Part shown: positions 35,448-43,254 of the stretch, one piece after another | Position numbering within the stretch: position 1 is the first letter of the stretch | Layout: the number at the start of each line of letters is the position of its first letter | DNA from: Bacteroidota bacterium | Lineage (GTDB): Bacteria > Bacteroidota > Bacteroidia > NS11-12g > UBA955 | Direction of reading: 5' to 3' | Assembly: GCA_027488495.1 (NCBI GenBank) | Contig: JAIYBO010000006.1 | Location: 1-47,216 of the forward strand | Length of the DNA stretch: 47,216 nt | Notes under the pieces: model-generated | Told to the model about the DNA's origin: nothing | Seen by the model: only the letters and a program-made list of their open reading frames with translations | Databases searched by the model: none | Position numbers and translations under genes: made by a program

Positions 35448-36418
35448 ACACTTTTACCACCCATGATTTTGCGGGTGATTGTAAAATTCAAAAACATGTA
35501 GTAATCACTGCCCTTCATCGATCCGCGGGGATTGCCCATGTAAAATTTTTCATATGGCAAACCCGTGTTGGGATTGATTTGTTCAGCACTGCGATCCTTC
35601 ATGGCTGCAGCCAAATAACCATTGGCACCCCCAACAATTTGATCATCCACATAATCCATGCTCACATCATCCAAATAATCCGTGAAAGTCTTGCGCATCC
35701 CAAACTCAATGCCGTAAGCCCAGTAATCATCCACCTGCTGTTTAAATCCAACACCCAATGGGATAGATACTTGCGTTAAATTGTATCGCTTGCGATCGTT
35801 AAACTTCGTGGTCTCCTGTCCTTCCGTACTCAAAGTCTGCAACTCAACCCACTGCCCATCGTACTGCTGCAATTGAGGGTTGTGAACCAAAGCACCAGTC
35901 GCATCCCTCAACCCATCGATGTAATTGAATTGCGACATCGGATTGAACTTAAACACACCAATACCTGCAAACAAAAACGGTGTATAAGGGCGGGTTCTTG
36001 TTGACTCCTCAAATCCCAATAAATTCCATTCTCCAATGGCGCTGAATTCAACTATATTACTTCGGAAATTCAAGTTTCTCTGTCCGCGTGTGATATTCAC
36101 CGGATTGTCAGCAGCGTCTTTGTGGGTAAATGCAACCACATCCTTGAAATTTTGATCGTCACCACTGATTTGACCGAAGACTGCGTTACCACGCAAAGTC
36201 AAAAAATCGTTGTAATGAAATCTACAAATCAATCCACCCATCAAATGCGTTTCATTCAATGCAATGCCCTGAGCCAAATCACCCATGTAATTAGACCCCC
36301 CAAAAGTTAAACCCGCTTCAATGGGTTTACCCTTAAACTTCTTCTTTGCTTGGGCATTTAAAGATGCAACGCAACCCAAAGCAATGATGGCAAACAAAGT
36401 GATTTTAACGTGTTTCAT
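35432..36418 (-). CDS. DUF6089-like outer-membrane barrel protein, copy 1
   Basis: A 328-residue secreted protein (signal peptide about 1-22, ending SLNA-Q). Barrel-like strands include PIEAGLTFGGSNYMGDLAQG, FLTLRGNAVFGQISG, IVEFSAIGEWNLLGFE, YTPFLFAGIGVFKFNP, VSIPLGVGFKQQV, FGMRKTFTDYLDDVS and a last strand MFLNFTITRK followed by VCFQF. It is the first gene of the run that continues to uppS and bamA. The usual DUF6089 role is unknown. Its -7 box lies 16 bases upstream. Confidence 0.82.
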   Translation of the reverse strand: MKHVKITLFAIIALGCVASLNAQAKKKFKGKPIEAGLTFGGSNYMGDLAQGIALNETHLMGGLICRFHYNDFLTLRGNAVFGQISGDDQNFKDVVAFTHKDAADNPVNITRGQRNLNFRSNIVEFSAIGEWNLLGFEESTRTRPYTPFLFAGIGVFKFNPMSQFNYIDGLRDATGALVHNPQLQQYDGQWVELQTLSTEGQETTKFNDRKRYNLTQVSIPLGVGFKQQVDDYWAYGIEFGMRKTFTDYLDDVSMDYVDDQIVGGANGYLAAAMKDRSAEQINPNTGLPYEKFYMGNPRGSMKGSDYYMFLNFTITRKIMGGKSVCFQF

Positions 36419-36434
36419 GAATGCAGTTTAATAG

Positions 36435-36442
36435 CAAATTTA
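36435..36442 (-). promoter_or_regulatory. -7 box TAAATTTG of the barrel/uppS/bamA cluster
   Basis: Perfect TANNTTTG match on the minus strand, 16 bases before the ATG at 36418. No convincing -33 TTG at normal spacing. Confidence 0.5.
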
Positions 36443-36542
36443 AGCGGTAAACCTTGCTTTTCCTAAAAATGCAAAATTCACTGTCCGAATTCTAACGAAT
36501 TCCCGACAAACGCACGACCTTAACGCATAGAAATCAACACTT

Positions 36543-37340
36543 TCACTCCTGACTTTCAGTCAGATAATAGACCCCCATTGTGAGGAAATTCCTCAATATC
36601 GGAATACTGGCCAAAACCGACCATTGTGTGCGTGGTTTGATGCCAAACTTATACTCGTAAATGGGGTTGAATAAATAAAACTTCTTCGCCGAAACACCAA
36701 ATTTCGAGGCCTTACAAACCCTTAAAAATCGCTCAATACTGATTCCCGTACTGCGAATTTCTTCCATGGTTTTGATTCCGTTCGATTGTACCCCCAACAT
36801 CTTCAGTGCCATCGGGTACAGTGCACCCGGCAACAGATGATAATAAGGCGTTTTTGATGCCCACTTTTGTGGCAAAACCTGCTGATGCCCACCGTATGGC
36901 ATCTGCCATGGTGGAAAAGCAAAAAACACCTTACCACCCGGTTTCAAAAAACGATGCAATTGTGGCATGAACTTGCCCTGATTCGGAATGTGCTCAATCA
37001 CATCCTTCAAAATGATCAAATCAAACTTACTGCCCAAATCCACTTCAGGCACAACATCGTAAATGTCTTTATTCAAAAATTGTACAACGCCGCGGTCCAG
37101 CTCCTCTTTCATAAATTCTCTGGCAAATTCAAGCCTACTCTCCTCCAATTCAATCCCTGTGCAATCGTAACCCAATTCAGTAAACGCTTTCAATACCCCC
37201 GCCTCGCCACAGCCAATCTCCAACACCTTCATGTTGGCAGGAAAAGTCCAAGATTGCTGTAAAAATGGGATAATATGACCCACGGTCACACGATATGTCA
37301 TATCAAAATACCTTCTCTTGTCTCCGTGAAATTCGTACAT
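36543..37340 (-). CDS. class I SAM-dependent methyltransferase, unknown substrate
   Basis: A 265-residue Rossmann-fold methyltransferase. Motif I is MKVLEIGCGEAGVLKAF (about 38-54), the acidic end of strand 2 is CTGIELEESRLEFA, motif III region is FDLIILKDVIEHI, and FLKPGGKVFFAFPPW follows, typical of UbiE/Coq5-like and glycan- or lipid-modifying enzymes. The C-terminal part (about 170-265) carries YPMALKMLGV, IERFLRVCKASKFGV and a hydrophobic WSVLASIPILRNFLTMGVYY, which may bind membrane or a lipid substrate. The substrate cannot be told. A box with one mismatch (CATATTTG, 37365-37372) lies 24 bases upstream. Confidence 0.85.
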   Translation of the reverse strand: MYEFHGDKRRYFDMTYRVTVGHIIPFLQQSWTFPANMKVLEIGCGEAGVLKAFTELGYDCTGIELEESRLEFAREFMKEELDRGVVQFLNKDIYDVVPEVDLGSKFDLIILKDVIEHIPNQGKFMPQLHRFLKPGGKVFFAFPPWQMPYGGHQQVLPQKWASKTPYYHLLPGALYPMALKMLGVQSNGIKTMEEIRSTGISIERFLRVCKASKFGVSAKKFYLFNPIYEYKFGIKPRTQWSVLASIPILRNFLTMGVYYLTESQE

Positions 37341-37457
37341 CTCTGTTCAGATTCGATTAAAATTCAAATATGCAGCAAGTTTTCCAAATTCAACGGAAAA
37401 TTATACCCATTCATAGCCATTGTTAACACCCATATTCAGGAAATCCTATCAGAAATG

Positions 37458-37465
37458 TATATTTG
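37458..37465 (+). promoter_or_regulatory. -7 box TATATTTG of the DUF4197/TonB/DUF4249 operon
   Basis: Perfect TANNTTTG match ending 1 base before the ATG at 37467 and 4 bases before a second ATG at 37470. Transcription would start inside or past the first ATG, which favours the second. Confidence 0.55.
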
Positions 37466-37466
37466 A

Positions 37467-38261
37467 ATGATGCAAAAAAATCCAGTGTATATCGTTGCCA
37501 GTATGTTGTTTTTTATCACTGCCTGTGGCAGTCTATCTAACATCAATCTCAACAACATACAAATCCCCAATACAGATGCATACAAATTACCCGAACCCGC
37601 ATTGAGTCAAACTGAAGCCGCTTCAGGACTCAAAGAAGCGCTCATCAATGGCGCATCCACCGGTACGCAAAGCCTTCAAAAAGTGGGAGGATTTTCACAA
37701 AATGCCGTTTACCGAATCCTGCTTCCACCAGAAATTCAATCCCTGGAACAGAAAATTCGCAACAACGCCCTGCTCAATGCCGCCGTTGGCAAAGAACTCG
37801 ACAAAACCATCGCCGCAATGAATCAAGGTGCCGAACTCGCTGCTGCAAAAGCATTCCCCATTTTCAAAAATGCCATTCAGCAAATGAGCTTCTCCGATGC
37901 ACTAAAAATCCTTACCGGTGGAAACGGTGCCGCTACCCAATTTCTCAAAACCAATACCAGCAACCAACTCACCGCCGCGTTTCAACCCGAAATAAAAACA
38001 GCCCTGGAATCGGTATCCATCTATCAGTATTGGAACCCCATAGTATCCACCATCAACAAAAACAAAAAAATTCTCGGACTAACCGCAGATGTTCAGCCCA
38101 ACCTAGAAAGCTATGTCACAGAAAAAGCCATTGTTGCTATATTCAGTGAAGTAGAAATTCAGGAAAATCTCATCCGCAAAGACCCCATCAAACGCAGCAC
38201 AGAGCTTTTGAAAAAGGTATTCAATTACGCCGATAACAACAGCAACGAAACCAAGCCGTAA
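37467..38261 (+). CDS. DUF4197 lipoprotein
   Basis: A 264-residue lipoprotein (MMQKNPVYIVASMLFFITAC; cysteine at 20). The mature part fits DUF4197: GLKEALINGASTGTQSLQK, YRILLPPEIQSLEQKI, DKTIAAMNQGAELAAAKAFP, FKNAIQQMSFSDALKILTGG and AATQFLKTNTSNQLTAAFQP. It is mostly alpha-helical, and the role of the family is unknown. It is first in a three-gene unit: the TonB receptor begins 12 bases after its stop codon and a DUF4249 gene follows. DUF4197 genes also occur alone elsewhere, so the link with uptake is only suggestive. A start at 37470 (263 residues) fits the promoter better. Confidence 0.88.
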   Translation: MMQKNPVYIVASMLFFITACGSLSNINLNNIQIPNTDAYKLPEPALSQTEAASGLKEALINGASTGTQSLQKVGGFSQNAVYRILLPPEIQSLEQKIRNNALLNAAVGKELDKTIAAMNQGAELAAAKAFPIFKNAIQQMSFSDALKILTGGNGAATQFLKTNTSNQLTAAFQPEIKTALESVSIYQYWNPIVSTINKNKKILGLTADVQPNLESYVTEKAIVAIFSEVEIQENLIRKDPIKRSTELLKKVFNYADNNSNETKP

Positions 38262-38273
38262 ACCAAAACAATT

Positions 38274-40931
38274 TTGACAAGGCGCTATATAATTTGGCTT
38301 CTGGTCCTGTTTGGCCTCTTTCCTTCGATCGCGACGGGTCAAACAAACTCGCTCGCGAAATTTGTCAATATCCAATACAAAGGCAACCAATTTCAAGCCG
38401 TTTTAGACCAATTTACAGCGCAAACATCCATCCAATTCGCCTATTCAAATGCCATCATTCCATTGCCCAAAATGCACAACGTGCAGTTTCAAAATGTGCG
38501 GGCCGACAAAGCCCTCAAAGACTTTTTGCACCAAAATGGATTGGACTTTGAACTCACCGGGAATACCGCCATTTTAAAACAATGGAGCCCCAAAAACAAC
38601 ATCACACAATACTTCTACACAGGAAGAGTTCTTCAAGACCAAACCGGTGAACGATTGGTAAAGGCCACCGTCAACATACCCGCGCTCAATCGATTTACCC
38701 TCACCGATGAATTTGGCGTTTTTAGAATTGCCATCCCCGAAACCTCAATCTACCAAATCGATACAGTCAGTATCACCATCAACTACCCCGGTTACGATAC
38801 CTATACCGATACTTTTTACAGCAAGCGGAATTATTTCCTCACCGCTGTACTCAAACCCACCATTGAAAGAATTCAACCCACCCTTATCAACGCGAATAAA
38901 AGTGCGAGTCGTTTGGCAGTGGTTCAAGGACAATCAGACCAATTCCTCATTTCTTCTACCCGATTGCAGCAAATGCCAGCACTTTTAGGCGAAGCCGATG
39001 TGATGCGTGCGCTGAGCTTAACACCCGGCGTAGTGAGCGGTTCTGAAGGCATGTTGGGGATGTACGTGCGCGGCGGCGCAGCGGATCAAAATTTGGTTCT
39101 ACTCGATGATGTTCCCGTATTCAATGCCTATCACCTCTATGGTATTTTTGGCGTTTTCAACGGCGATATCATCAAAAGCGCACAAATGAATCGCGGAAGC
39201 TTCTCCCCTGAATATGGTGGTCGCCTCAGCAGTGTGATTTCTGTTCAATCCATAGATGGCAATGAGAATCAATGGTCTGGTAATGCCAACCTCGGTGCGC
39301 TCACAAGCAAAATCGCCTTCCAAGGACCGCTTTGGAAAAAAAGAACCACCGTGGCCTTTGCCTTCAGACGATCCAATTTCGACTTTCTCACCCAAACCAT
39401 CACAAACGCCGTATTTGAAGACAGCAACAACATCAATCGCTATAACTTCTGGGATGCCAACGCCAAAATCAATCATCGTTTCAGCGAAAAAAGTAGCCTG
39501 TCGCTCACCGCATATGCCGGAGGGGATCGCGCATCCTTCGTGGATCGAAGATTTCTGGAAGTGGATGAAGTAAATTTTTATCAAAAAAAGGAACAAGGCA
39601 ACAACTGGGGAAATAAAGTAGCCAGCATCCGATGGCAGTATCTTTTCAATAAAAACGTACGATTTACCGCCAAATCACACATCACCGATTACACCTTTAC
39701 ACAACACAACGATTATCAATATCGCATTCGCAGTGAAGCCAACCCTGAAAAAAATAAAGACAACTATACCAATTATAGCCTAACCAACGGACTTCGCGAT
39801 GTATCCGCCGATGCCAAAATCGATGTCCAAGCCAACAAATATGTGGCATTCAAATTGGGTGCAGGATACATCCAACACACCTTCACCCCAGGCGATCGAT
39901 CTCTCAATACCCGCATCGATTCCATCAATCGAAATTACCAATTCAACGACAAAAAAATCATCACGCCGGAATTGTTCTCATTTGCAAATTTAGAATTTCA
40001 CCATCCCAAATGGGGTTACCTTGATCTCGGTTCTCGCCTGTCTTATTTCGGTTTGGAAGACAAACAGTTCTACATCCGTCCAGAACCCCGTATCAATTAC
40101 AGATATAAAATCACCCCAAAATGGTGGGCAAAAGCCTCCGCCGCCCAAAATGTGCAATTTTACCACCAGCTGAACAACCTTTCAATGGGTCTGCCCTCAG
40201 ACCTCTGGGTGCCATCCAATGCGCAATTTGAACCCTCTCAATCCAAACAAATCTCCTTGGGCACCACTTACACACAAAATAAGTATCAATGGAGCTTGGA
40301 GTACTTTAAAAAATCATTCTCTAACCTGCTTGAATATCGCGATAACTCCGTTTATGTAACCAACGCATTGAATTGGGAAAAAACGGTCACTCAAGGAATC
40401 GGCTCGTCGCAGGGATTGGAATGCATGGTCGAAAAACGAAGTGGCAAATGGACCGGTTGGGCCAGCTACTCACTCATGTACAACACACGAACTTTCCCCG
40501 ACTTAAATCAAGGATATACTTTTCCATCTCGATACGATCGAAGACACAATCTGTATATCGTAGGTATATATAAATTTTCACCGAAACTCACCTTCAGTGG
40601 CAGTTGGACATTCAACTCTGGATTCGCATACACGCTGCCCATCGGGATCTATCCAGCACCAACCACTGAAGACCCCTATGCAGAAATTTTCATTTACGGG
40701 AACCGAAACAATGCCAGAGCGCGCGACAATCATCGCCTCGACATCAACGCACAATACACAATCAAACACAACAAGTTTCAAGAAAACTGGTCGTTCGGCG
40801 TTTATAATTTATATAACCGACAGAACCCATTCTTCATCTCGGTTGAACACAATACACAAGGTGAACGCCGCTTAACCCAACTGTCGTTGTTGCCCATTTT
40901 ACCCCATCTGAATTACCAAATTTCGTTTTGA
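38274..40931 (+). CDS. TonB-dependent receptor with STN domain (module 2)
   Basis: An 885-residue outer-membrane receptor starting at TTG; no ATG is available. Order: signal peptide (about 1-23, ending SIATG-Q), STN domain (about 25-102; FQAVLDQFTAQTSIQFAYSN, ALKDFLHQNGLDFELTGNT), carboxypeptidase-regulatory-like domain (about 112-205; YTGRVLQDQTGERLVKATV), plug (about 230-335; MPALLGEADVMRALSLTPG, VRGGAADQNLVLLDDVP, FSPEYGGRLSSVISV) and barrel ending LNYQISF. STN domains often pass a ligand signal to a FecR-type anti-sigma factor, but no sigma/anti-sigma gene lies in the window. It is paralogous to the receptor at 13820. Confidence 0.93.
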   Translation: MTRRYIIWLLVLFGLFPSIATGQTNSLAKFVNIQYKGNQFQAVLDQFTAQTSIQFAYSNAIIPLPKMHNVQFQNVRADKALKDFLHQNGLDFELTGNTAILKQWSPKNNITQYFYTGRVLQDQTGERLVKATVNIPALNRFTLTDEFGVFRIAIPETSIYQIDTVSITINYPGYDTYTDTFYSKRNYFLTAVLKPTIERIQPTLINANKSASRLAVVQGQSDQFLISSTRLQQMPALLGEADVMRALSLTPGVVSGSEGMLGMYVRGGAADQNLVLLDDVPVFNAYHLYGIFGVFNGDIIKSAQMNRGSFSPEYGGRLSSVISVQSIDGNENQWSGNANLGALTSKIAFQGPLWKKRTTVAFAFRRSNFDFLTQTITNAVFEDSNNINRYNFWDANAKINHRFSEKSSLSLTAYAGGDRASFVDRRFLEVDEVNFYQKKEQGNNWGNKVASIRWQYLFNKNVRFTAKSHITDYTFTQHNDYQYRIRSEANPEKNKDNYTNYSLTNGLRDVSADAKIDVQANKYVAFKLGAGYIQHTFTPGDRSLNTRIDSINRNYQFNDKKIITPELFSFANLEFHHPKWGYLDLGSRLSYFGLEDKQFYIRPEPRINYRYKITPKWWAKASAAQNVQFYHQLNNLSMGLPSDLWVPSNAQFEPSQSKQISLGTTYTQNKYQWSLEYFKKSFSNLLEYRDNSVYVTNALNWEKTVTQGIGSSQGLECMVEKRSGKWTGWASYSLMYNTRTFPDLNQGYTFPSRYDRRHNLYIVGIYKFSPKLTFSGSWTFNSGFAYTLPIGIYPAPTTEDPYAEIFIYGNRNNARARDNHRLDINAQYTIKHNKFQENWSFGVYNLYNRQNPFFISVEHNTQGERRLTQLSLLPILPHLNYQISF

Positions 40932-41908
40932 TCCGTTGGCAAAATCATATCACCCAAATTCTCCAACAATGCCCTAAGCAGTTGGCCAAACGGCTATGTG
41001 CAACCCAAATTCACGCATTGATTTTTTGTTTTACGATCATGGGTTTTAGCAGTTGCAGCAGAGAGATTTTGGTACCGATTCAAGATAACACCGCTACCGG
41101 ACCTGTGATCCAATGCATCCTCAATACAGATTCTGCACAAACCTTGCTTTATTCCAAAGTTGTAAAGATCGATGAAAACTTTGCACCCATTTCTGATGCA
41201 AACATCGACCTCGTGATTCACAAGAAAACCAGATTTCCATTCAGCTCCAACCAACCGGGCGTTTATCAAATTGCCCCCTGTAAATTGGCTCCGCGCGATA
41301 GTTTTTCGGTCTTTTTCATTTCTCCAACCGATACCTTTTCGGTCACCGATGCCATGCCATCTTCAATTGAATTCACAAAAACTGACACATTCACTCAAGC
41401 CATTGCCGGAATAGGTTCTACACAAAATTTCATGATCCAAATCAAAGACAGTGCAATCGATGAGAATTATTATAAAATCAGCGCCAAACGAGAAGTAAAA
41501 AAATACATTTTTAACAATGCCAATCAACTCACAGATAGCTCTATTACATGGGAACCATTGAAAATTGATGGCAACGAAATTCCCTTTCAACGGAACAATT
41601 ATAACAATTACACCGATTACGAAATCCTATTTTCCGATGAAACTTTCAACGGTGTTTTGTCTTCGCTAGAATTTTACAATCTATTGCCCTTCTCTAACTC
41701 CAAATCAGAAAAAACCCTGTCGGTAACCATCACTTTAGACAACCTCACAAAAGCACTGTTTGATTACTATAACTCCCGAGCTGCTCACCTTTGGAACCAA
41801 AAATCCATCACCCAATTACCCGGTCCCATTCAAAGCAATATCCCAAAAGGTTATGGTGTTATCGGTGGTAAAACGCAGGTTTCTTGGACCATCAAATATC
41901 CAAACTAA
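40928..41908 (+). CDS. DUF4249-like lipoprotein, partner of the preceding receptor
   Basis: Up to 326 residues, beginning at a TTG that overlaps the receptor's stop codon by 4 bases (TTGA). A second TTG at 40982 would give a shorter, more normal signal segment (MAKRLCATQIHALIFCFTIM). The lipobox is GFSSC (cysteine about residue 43 from the first TTG). The mature part resembles DUF4249: ILNTDSAQTLLYSKVV, DANIDLVIHKKTRFPFSS, GVYQIAPCKLAPRDSFSVFF and a C-terminal half with YNNYTDYEILFSDETF. It is more divergent than the copy at 16238, so I rate the family call lower. Receptor/DUF4249 order is the same in both modules. Confidence 0.75.
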   Translation: MIRWQNHITQILQQCPKQLAKRLCATQIHALIFCFTIMGFSSCSREILVPIQDNTATGPVIQCILNTDSAQTLLYSKVVKIDENFAPISDANIDLVIHKKTRFPFSSNQPGVYQIAPCKLAPRDSFSVFFISPTDTFSVTDAMPSSIEFTKTDTFTQAIAGIGSTQNFMIQIKDSAIDENYYKISAKREVKKYIFNNANQLTDSSITWEPLKIDGNEIPFQRNNYNNYTDYEILFSDETFNGVLSSLEFYNLLPFSNSKSEKTLSVTITLDNLTKALFDYYNSRAAHLWNQKSITQLPGPIQSNIPKGYGVIGGKTQVSWTIKYPN

Positions 41909-41916
41909 ACACTCAC

Positions 41917-42564
41917 TTAATTCAATCTGAAATGCGCAGTGATGACCGTTGGCGCTCGCAAAATCAAAGCTGGATTGAACCCCATTTTTAGTATACCTTG
42001 GGTTTCCATACTCAACGATATGACTTCGTTTGCCTGATACTCAATACCCCAATGCAATTGGGCAACCAGATTTTGATCTGATGAAAAAAAGAAATTTTGA
42101 TTATCAGGATCTTCAAAAAATTCAAACCCCAAACCACCCCCATACATGTATTTCCAACGACCTTTCAATTGTTTTCGCTTATCATAATCCACCCGAACGG
42201 CAAACCATTGCAATTCATTCAAATCAGACAAGTTCATTCCCATAGAATATCTCCAACCCTTACCCCAATTGTATTTTCGGTAAGTCATGACATACATATT
42301 CTGCTGTAACGAAATGGCGTTGAAAGGCAAAATTTGTTGTAGTAAATAAGATGTGTTGAAACCAATATATCTCGCCTTAGCATTTTCATCGAACTTTATC
42401 GTTTGAGACGAATTACTAGCCCCTTGCCCAATATTACGCGGAATAACTTTAATGGTTTCAACGGGCGGGGTAGTATCCATTAAACACCCAGGAACATCGG
42501 CGTGTGCAACCAAAGACCCAATAAAGACCATTAAACAAACAGACAATAAAAAAACCTGTTTCAT
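41917..42564 (-). CDS. small outer-membrane barrel protein, unknown function
   Basis: A 215-residue protein with a signal peptide (about 1-22, ending SLVAHA). Strand-like segments include YVMTYRKYNWGKGWRYSMGM, WFAVRVDYDKRKQLKG, KYMYGGGLGFEFFED, LVAQLHWGIEYQ and the last strand TVITAHFRLN. I know no family. It starts 2 bases after the stop codon of the next gene upstream, which looks like a paralogue (RKYNWGKGWRYSMGMN against RKVNIANQTAWRMGIN). The end faces the DUF4249 gene across 8 bases, with no visible terminator. Confidence 0.7.
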   Translation of the reverse strand: MKQVFLLSVCLMVFIGSLVAHADVPGCLMDTTPPVETIKVIPRNIGQGASNSSQTIKFDENAKARYIGFNTSYLLQQILPFNAISLQQNMYVMTYRKYNWGKGWRYSMGMNLSDLNELQWFAVRVDYDKRKQLKGRWKYMYGGGLGFEFFEDPDNQNFFFSSDQNLVAQLHWGIEYQANEVISLSMETQGILKMGFNPALILRAPTVITAHFRLN

Positions 42565-42566
42565 CT

Positions 42567-43244
42567 TTAAAATCTTACACTCAAAAACAAAGCCACTGGA
42601 ACCAATGGTAATACACTGAACACATTTTTATTCTCCAAGGATGTGACATTCTGATTCACTATAAATTCTCGCTTGGTATTGATATACTGACCGTATAAAA
42701 TACTTTCAGTATACACAGTAATTCGATTTTTAAACTGCCATGCGATACCTCCAAAACCTCCAAAACCTCCACCAAAATCTTGAGCCAATGTCTTCATTTC
42801 TATTGGCAAGCCCATGTCGTTGAATTGTTGAGACACAGCGTTGTTCTGGCGCCAAATGCCTCTGGCATCCAAACCCCAATAACAATAAATACCCAAACCC
42901 AAATCTTGTCTCCACTCCCTACCCAAAACCAAAGAGGCTGAATTCTCTTCGCTCGTTCTATTCGCTCCGAATGAAAAATCCTCCGTTTTTCTTCTGAATC
43001 CATTGATGCCCATTCGCCAAGCGGTTTGATTCGCAATGTTCACCTTTCGCACCATCATCAAATAAGGGTCATCATTCAAATTTCGCGTCACATTACCCGA
43101 GAATCGCGACAGCGCCAAAGTAACATTGTTGGTGATCTCCCAACCCTTTAAACTGTCATTCAACGTTACTCGTGTTCCCAAGGTTTGTGCCTCCATTGTC
43201 GGAAACACAATCAAACACATACTAAGAATCAACCCTTTAATCAT
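42567..43244 (-). CDS. small outer-membrane barrel protein, unknown function
   Basis: 225 residues from the ATG at 43244, which gives a clean signal peptide (MIKGLILSMCLIVFPTMEAQ) and lies 10 bases after the preceding stop codon; the frame itself extends 20 codons further into that gene. The body has barrel-like strands (WEITNNVTLALSRFSG, YLMMVRKVNIANQTAWRMGI, ASLVLGREWRQDLGLGIYC, ITVYTESILYGQYI) and ends in LFLSVRF, a C-terminal Phe strand as BamA substrates have. A glycine-rich turn, GGGFGGFGG, is encoded by short 9-base repeats (about 42749-42776). Unknown function; probable tandem paralogue of the gene downstream. Confidence 0.7.
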   Translation of the reverse strand: MIKGLILSMCLIVFPTMEAQTLGTRVTLNDSLKGWEITNNVTLALSRFSGNVTRNLNDDPYLMMVRKVNIANQTAWRMGINGFRRKTEDFSFGANRTSEENSASLVLGREWRQDLGLGIYCYWGLDARGIWRQNNAVSQQFNDMGLPIEMKTLAQDFGGGFGGFGGIAWQFKNRITVYTESILYGQYINTKREFIVNQNVTSLENKNVFSVLPLVPVALFLSVRF

Positions 43245-43254
43245 TGCTTTTTTA

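Noticed and set aside
36484..36500. Two GAATTC copies flanking a short spacer between minus-strand genes
   Set aside because: A 6-bp palindrome occurring twice may be chance; no link to a promoter position was seen.
42749..42776. Short tandem 9-base repeats
   Set aside because: They encode a glycine-phenylalanine turn (GGGFGGFGG) inside a barrel gene; too short to count as a repeat element.
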